From NCBI GenBank assembly GCA_018266795.1, contig JAFDZV010000018.1:1-34726 (forward strand): a stretch of DNA of 34,726 nucleotides, in the 5' to 3' direction. Both the position numbers and the translations under genes were made by a program. Positions 31,368-34,726 of this stretch are shown one piece after another. A model generated the notes under the pieces. The model saw nothing but the letters and a program-made list of their open reading frames with translations. It searched no databases and had not been told where the DNA came from. The stretch is from Bacteroidota bacterium. Lineage in GTDB: Bacteria; Bacteroidota; Ignavibacteria; OLB7. Within the stretch, counting starts at the first letter, position 1. Each line of letters begins with the position of its first letter.

Positions 31368-34300
31368 ATGCGACGCATACTGGACCGCATCAGCACGAGC
31401 CCGTTGTTATCGAAGGTTCTGGAATCGCTCCGTGCGAATCCCGAAACCCATATCACCGGGCTCGCCGGCTCGCTTCGTTCGGTGATCCCCGCGCTGATTC
31501 ATCAGCGTACCGGCGAACCGGTGCTGATGGTGTTCGAGGATCGCGTGGATGCGGGCTCGGCCTATGCCGACCTGGTGACGCTTATCGGCAGCGACCATGT
31601 TCTGCTCTATCAGGAGGAGCATCATACCTCTGCAACGCTGCGCGACACGCTGGACGCAGAGGTGATATCGCTGACCGATGCGCTGAAGGGAATCGCGGAC
31701 AACGGCGATCGCGTGGTGGTGACCGATGTCGAATCGCTTGCCGAGCATGTGCCTGCGCAGTCCGTGATTACCGGCAGCCTGATCGAACTGCGGGTGGGTG
31801 AGCGCGCCTCGTTCGAGGATCTGGTGCGCCGCGTTGCGCTTGGCGGCTTCGAGCGCGCGGACATCGTGCAGTCCATGGGCGAGTATGCGGTGCGCGGCGG
31901 CATTCTGGATATCTATCCAATCGGCTCCGATCACCCGGTGCGGCTGGAGTTCTTCGGCGACGAGATCGATTCCATTCGCGAGTTCGACCCGCTCTCGCAG
32001 CGTTCGGTGCGCGATCGCGACGCGGTAAGCCTGATGGCGCGCCTCTTCCACTCGGAGCAGGCCGAGGAGTTCTCCACGACCATTCTCGATCACATTCGTG
32101 CGAACACCGTGATCATGCTGGATGAGCCCGAGCGCATCCAGGGGTTGCTGGAACAGGCAGGGCACGAACAACTGGTTGCGGCGATGGCGGAGTTCCGTCG
32201 TCTGATGCATTCCTCGCTCTACGCATCGGGTGATGATGCCATCGACGCCGGCGGCCGCGCGCAGCCATCCTACTCCTCCTCCATCAAGGAGCTCTGCAAG
32301 GGGCTCGCCGGCTTTCGCGCCGACGGCGTTGCCGCATACCTGCTCGCCGACGGCGACGATGCGCGGCGCCGGCTGGAGGATCTGATCGACGGCGAATGCG
32401 ATCGCGCCGCGGAGGCGGACGAGCCGTACGGCTTCCAGGCCTCCGATCTTCTCTACGTGAATGAGTCGCTCTCCAACGGCTTCGTGATCCCGTGGATGAA
32501 GATCGCGGTGCTCACGGAGCACGAGGTATTCAGCCGGCGGCGTTCGCGCGTTCGCGCACGCCAGAAGCAGTTCAAGGGGTTCACGCTGCGCGAACTGCGC
32601 CAGCTGCGTCCGGGCGACTTCGTGGTGCATGTGGAGAAGGGGATCGGCCGCTTCATCGGGCTGGAGACGATCAGCGCCGCGGGATCGCGCGGCGAGGCGG
32701 TGAAGCTGGAGTATGCGGGCGGCGACACGCTGTTCGTGAATCTGAACTATATCAATCGCCTGCAGAAGTATTCATCGAAGGAAGGGGCGCATCCCAGGCT
32801 CAGCCGGCTGGGAACGGAGGAGTGGGAGCGGGCGAAGGCGCGTGCCAAGCGCCGCGTGAAGGATATCGCGCGCGAGCTGATCAGGCTGTACGCGCAACGG
32901 AAGTCGCAGCCGGGTTTCGCGTTCCCGACGGACTCGCAGTGGCAGCGGGAACTGGAGGCCTCCTTCATGTACGAGGATACGCCGGACCAGGCGTCCGCCA
33001 CCTATGCGGTGAAGCAGGATATGGAGTCGTCCACGCCGATGGACCGGCTGGTGTGCGGCGACGTGGGGTTCGGCAAGACGGAGGTTGCCGTGCGCGCCGC
33101 GTTCAAGGCGGTGCAGGGAGGGAAGCAGGTTGCCGTGCTCGCTCCCACCACGATCCTTGCACAGCAGCACTACAACACATTCCGCGACCGCCTTGCCCGC
33201 TACGCCGTCTCCGTGGATCTTCTTTCCCGCTTCCGCACCAAGGCGGAGCAGAAGGAGACGCTGGAGCGGTTGAAGACCGGGCGCGTGGATGTGCTGATCG
33301 GAACGCACAGGATTCTCTCCAAGGATGTTCGCTTCAGGGATCTGGGCCTTCTCATCATCGACGAGGAGCAGCGCTTCGGTGTGTCGGCGAAGGAGAAGCT
33401 GCGGCAGGTGCGCGCCACTGTGGATACGCTCACGCTCACCGCCACGCCGATTCCGCGCACGCTCAACTTCTCGCTCATGGGCGCGCGCGACCTGAGTACC
33501 ATCGAGACGCCACCTCGCAATCGCCTGCCGATCGTCACGGAACTGTTGCAGTGGAACGAGGACGCGATTGCCGATGCCATTCGCCGCGAGCTGGGGCGCG
33601 GCGGGCAGTGTTTCGTTGTACACTGGAGAATCGGTGATATCGAGGATCTCGCCGCGAAGATCGGAACGCTTGTGCCGGATGCGCGCGTTGCGGTTGTGCA
33701 TGGTGAGATGACCGCGGAGCAGATCGAGAGGACGATGATGCAGTTCATCGACCGCCGTTTCGACGTGCTCGTGGCAACGAAGATCATCGAGTCCGGCATC
33801 GACATCCCGGCGGTGAACACCATCATCGTGAACCGGGCGGACAAGTTCGGTCTCGCGGAGTTGTACCAGCTTCGCGGGCGCGTTGGGCGCTCCAATATCC
33901 AGGCCTACTGCTACATGGTGATCCCGCCGCCGACGGGGCTCTCGCGCATTGCGTTGAAGCGGCTGCAGGCGATTCAGGAGTTGACGGACCTCGGGAGCGG
34001 GCTCAAGCTTGCGATGCGCGATCTGGAGATACGCGGCGCGGGAAATCTGCTGGGTGCGGAACAGAGCGGTTTCATCGACGAGGTAGGGTTCGAGCTGTAT
34101 CAGAAGATCGTGGACGAGGCGGTGGAGGAATTGAAGCGGGAGGAGTTCAGCGAACTGTTCGCAAGCGAGCTGGAACGGGAGGCCGCATCCGCGGCGTTGC
34201 CGGTGAACGAGGACGTGGTTGTGGAGATCGCCGGCGACGCGCTGATTCCGAAGGGCTATATCGCGGACGATGCGGAGCGCTACGACTTCTATATGCGGAT

Positions 34301-34688
34301 GTACACCGCACCCGATGTGGGGGGGCTGGAGGCCGTCTTCTCCGAAATGCGCGACCGGTTCGGCCTGGTGCCGGAGCCGACGGAGAATCTGTTCAACGCC
34401 GTGAGGCTTCGTCTGGCGGCGATGCAGACCGGCGCATCACGCGCCGCGCTGCGTGAAGAGATGCTTCGTCTGGAGCTGCCGTCCGATACCGAGCGGTCCT
34501 ACTACGAGCGATGGTTCCAGCCGATCATGGAGGCGATCAGCAGTGAGCGGGGGGCGCAGTTGGAGACGAAGGGGCGCCAGCTTGCGATTCTCTATCGCGG
34601 CGTAAACGATATCGATGAGGCGGAACGCGTGCTTGCCCGTCTCGTTGCAAAGATGCGCGAGGCGAAGATCCGGGAGAGTGGCCAGTAG
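31368..34688 (+). CDS. mfd: Transcription-repair coupling factor Mfd
   Basis: An 1106-residue DNA translocase that releases stalled RNA polymerase and recruits UvrA to damage. In order: a UvrB-homology region (about 40-330, GEYAVRGGILDIYPIGSDHPVRLEFFGDEID); a CarD-like RNA polymerase interaction domain (from about 415, LRPGDFVVHVEKGIGRFIGLE); a RecG-type helicase with Walker A GDVGFGKT at 564-571 and Walker B DEEQ at 665-668; motif TATPIPRTL; motif VI LYQLRGRVGRS; and a C-terminal TRCF domain (about 960-1060). It is close to the length of E. coli Mfd (1148). The ATG at 31368 lies 18 bp after a palindromic element, with only a weak ribosome binding site. It is probably monocistronic. Confidence 0.96.
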   Translation: MRRILDRISTSPLLSKVLESLRANPETHITGLAGSLRSVIPALIHQRTGEPVLMVFEDRVDAGSAYADLVTLIGSDHVLLYQEEHHTSATLRDTLDAEVISLTDALKGIADNGDRVVVTDVESLAEHVPAQSVITGSLIELRVGERASFEDLVRRVALGGFERADIVQSMGEYAVRGGILDIYPIGSDHPVRLEFFGDEIDSIREFDPLSQRSVRDRDAVSLMARLFHSEQAEEFSTTILDHIRANTVIMLDEPERIQGLLEQAGHEQLVAAMAEFRRLMHSSLYASGDDAIDAGGRAQPSYSSSIKELCKGLAGFRADGVAAYLLADGDDARRRLEDLIDGECDRAAEADEPYGFQASDLLYVNESLSNGFVIPWMKIAVLTEHEVFSRRRSRVRARQKQFKGFTLRELRQLRPGDFVVHVEKGIGRFIGLETISAAGSRGEAVKLEYAGGDTLFVNLNYINRLQKYSSKEGAHPRLSRLGTEEWERAKARAKRRVKDIARELIRLYAQRKSQPGFAFPTDSQWQRELEASFMYEDTPDQASATYAVKQDMESSTPMDRLVCGDVGFGKTEVAVRAAFKAVQGGKQVAVLAPTTILAQQHYNTFRDRLARYAVSVDLLSRFRTKAEQKETLERLKTGRVDVLIGTHRILSKDVRFRDLGLLIIDEEQRFGVSAKEKLRQVRATVDTLTLTATPIPRTLNFSLMGARDLSTIETPPRNRLPIVTELLQWNEDAIADAIRRELGRGGQCFVVHWRIGDIEDLAAKIGTLVPDARVAVVHGEMTAEQIERTMMQFIDRRFDVLVATKIIESGIDIPAVNTIIVNRADKFGLAELYQLRGRVGRSNIQAYCYMVIPPPTGLSRIALKRLQAIQELTDLGSGLKLAMRDLEIRGAGNLLGAEQSGFIDEVGFELYQKIVDEAVEELKREEFSELFASELEREAASAALPVNEDVVVEIAGDALIPKGYIADDAERYDFYMRMYTAPDVGGLEAVFSEMRDRFGLVPEPTENLFNAVRLRLAAMQTGASRAALREEMLRLELPSDTERSYYERWFQPIMEAISSERGAQLETKGRQLAILYRGVNDIDEAERVLARLVAKMREAKIRESGQ

Positions 34689-34689
34689 A

Positions 34690-34726
34690 TAGTCAGTCAG
34701 TTGTCAGTAGTTGGTAGTCAATTGTC
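34690..34726 (+). repeat. AGTCAGTCAGTTGTCAGTAG low-complexity repeat at window end
   Basis: It begins right after the mfd stop and is cut by the window end. It is built from variants of AGTCAGT and GTAGTTGGTAG. Similar stretches are at 1601-1621 and, on the minus strand, 16938-16962. Confidence 0.6.

Overview
This 34.7 kb window is gene-dense, GC-rich bacterial chromosome. It most likely comes from the Bacteroidota/Chlorobi side of the FCB group, perhaps an Ignavibacteria- or Kapabacteria-like lineage. Three observations support this. Two secreted proteins end in type IX secretion (T9SS) sorting domains of the type A kind. There is an outer-membrane beta-barrel family protein with an N-terminal carboxypeptidase-regulatory-like domain. 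Several intergenic regions carry the Bacteroidota promoter pattern TTG-N20-TAnnTTTG. The lineage is an inference from protein style and promoters, because no rRNA is present.

Layout, left to right. (1) 159-4055, minus strand: a likely transcription unit asnS > cupin > nuoJ > nuoK > flippase-like membrane protein, with a good Bacteroidota promoter in front of asnS. (2) 4331-7286: a small DnaJC28-domain protein, a secreted putative outer-membrane beta-barrel protein, and a beta-propeller-like protein. (3) 7484-11151, minus: two paralogous alpha-helical HEAT-like repeat proteins, one membrane-anchored, of a family I cannot name. (4) 11432-16756: a large outer-membrane beta-barrel protein, three small secreted proteins (one with a T9SS tail, two sharing a common beta domain), and a dense set of palindromic repeats and terminators. 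(5) 16973-20968, minus: a 1190-residue AAA ATPase/TPR/SARP-BTAD regulator with a small double zinc-ribbon protein upstream. (6) 21195-23733: an APC-type permease followed by purE. (7) 24495-27443: an ECF-like sigma factor, 630 bp of hairpin-rich non-coding DNA, and a 600-residue T9SS cargo protein. (8) 27566-31109: a MEMO-family protein, then two paralogous lipoproteins flanking a GNAT acetyltransferase. (9) 31368-34688: mfd, the transcription-repair coupling factor.

Housekeeping genes (asnS, nuoJK, purE, mfd) are scattered singly among lineage-specific envelope and secreted proteins. The most unusual signals are these: a three-copy, about 69 bp palindromic element that lies just upstream of three unrelated genes; the HEAT-like paralogue pair; the regulator whose DNA-binding SARP/BTAD module is C-terminal to its ATPase and whose middle is unusually AT-rich; two matching 11-bp-period direct repeats of an OmpR/PhoB-type layout; and a 123-bp-period tandem duplication that copied half of a terminator. 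No tRNA, rRNA, CRISPR array, transposase or phage gene was found.
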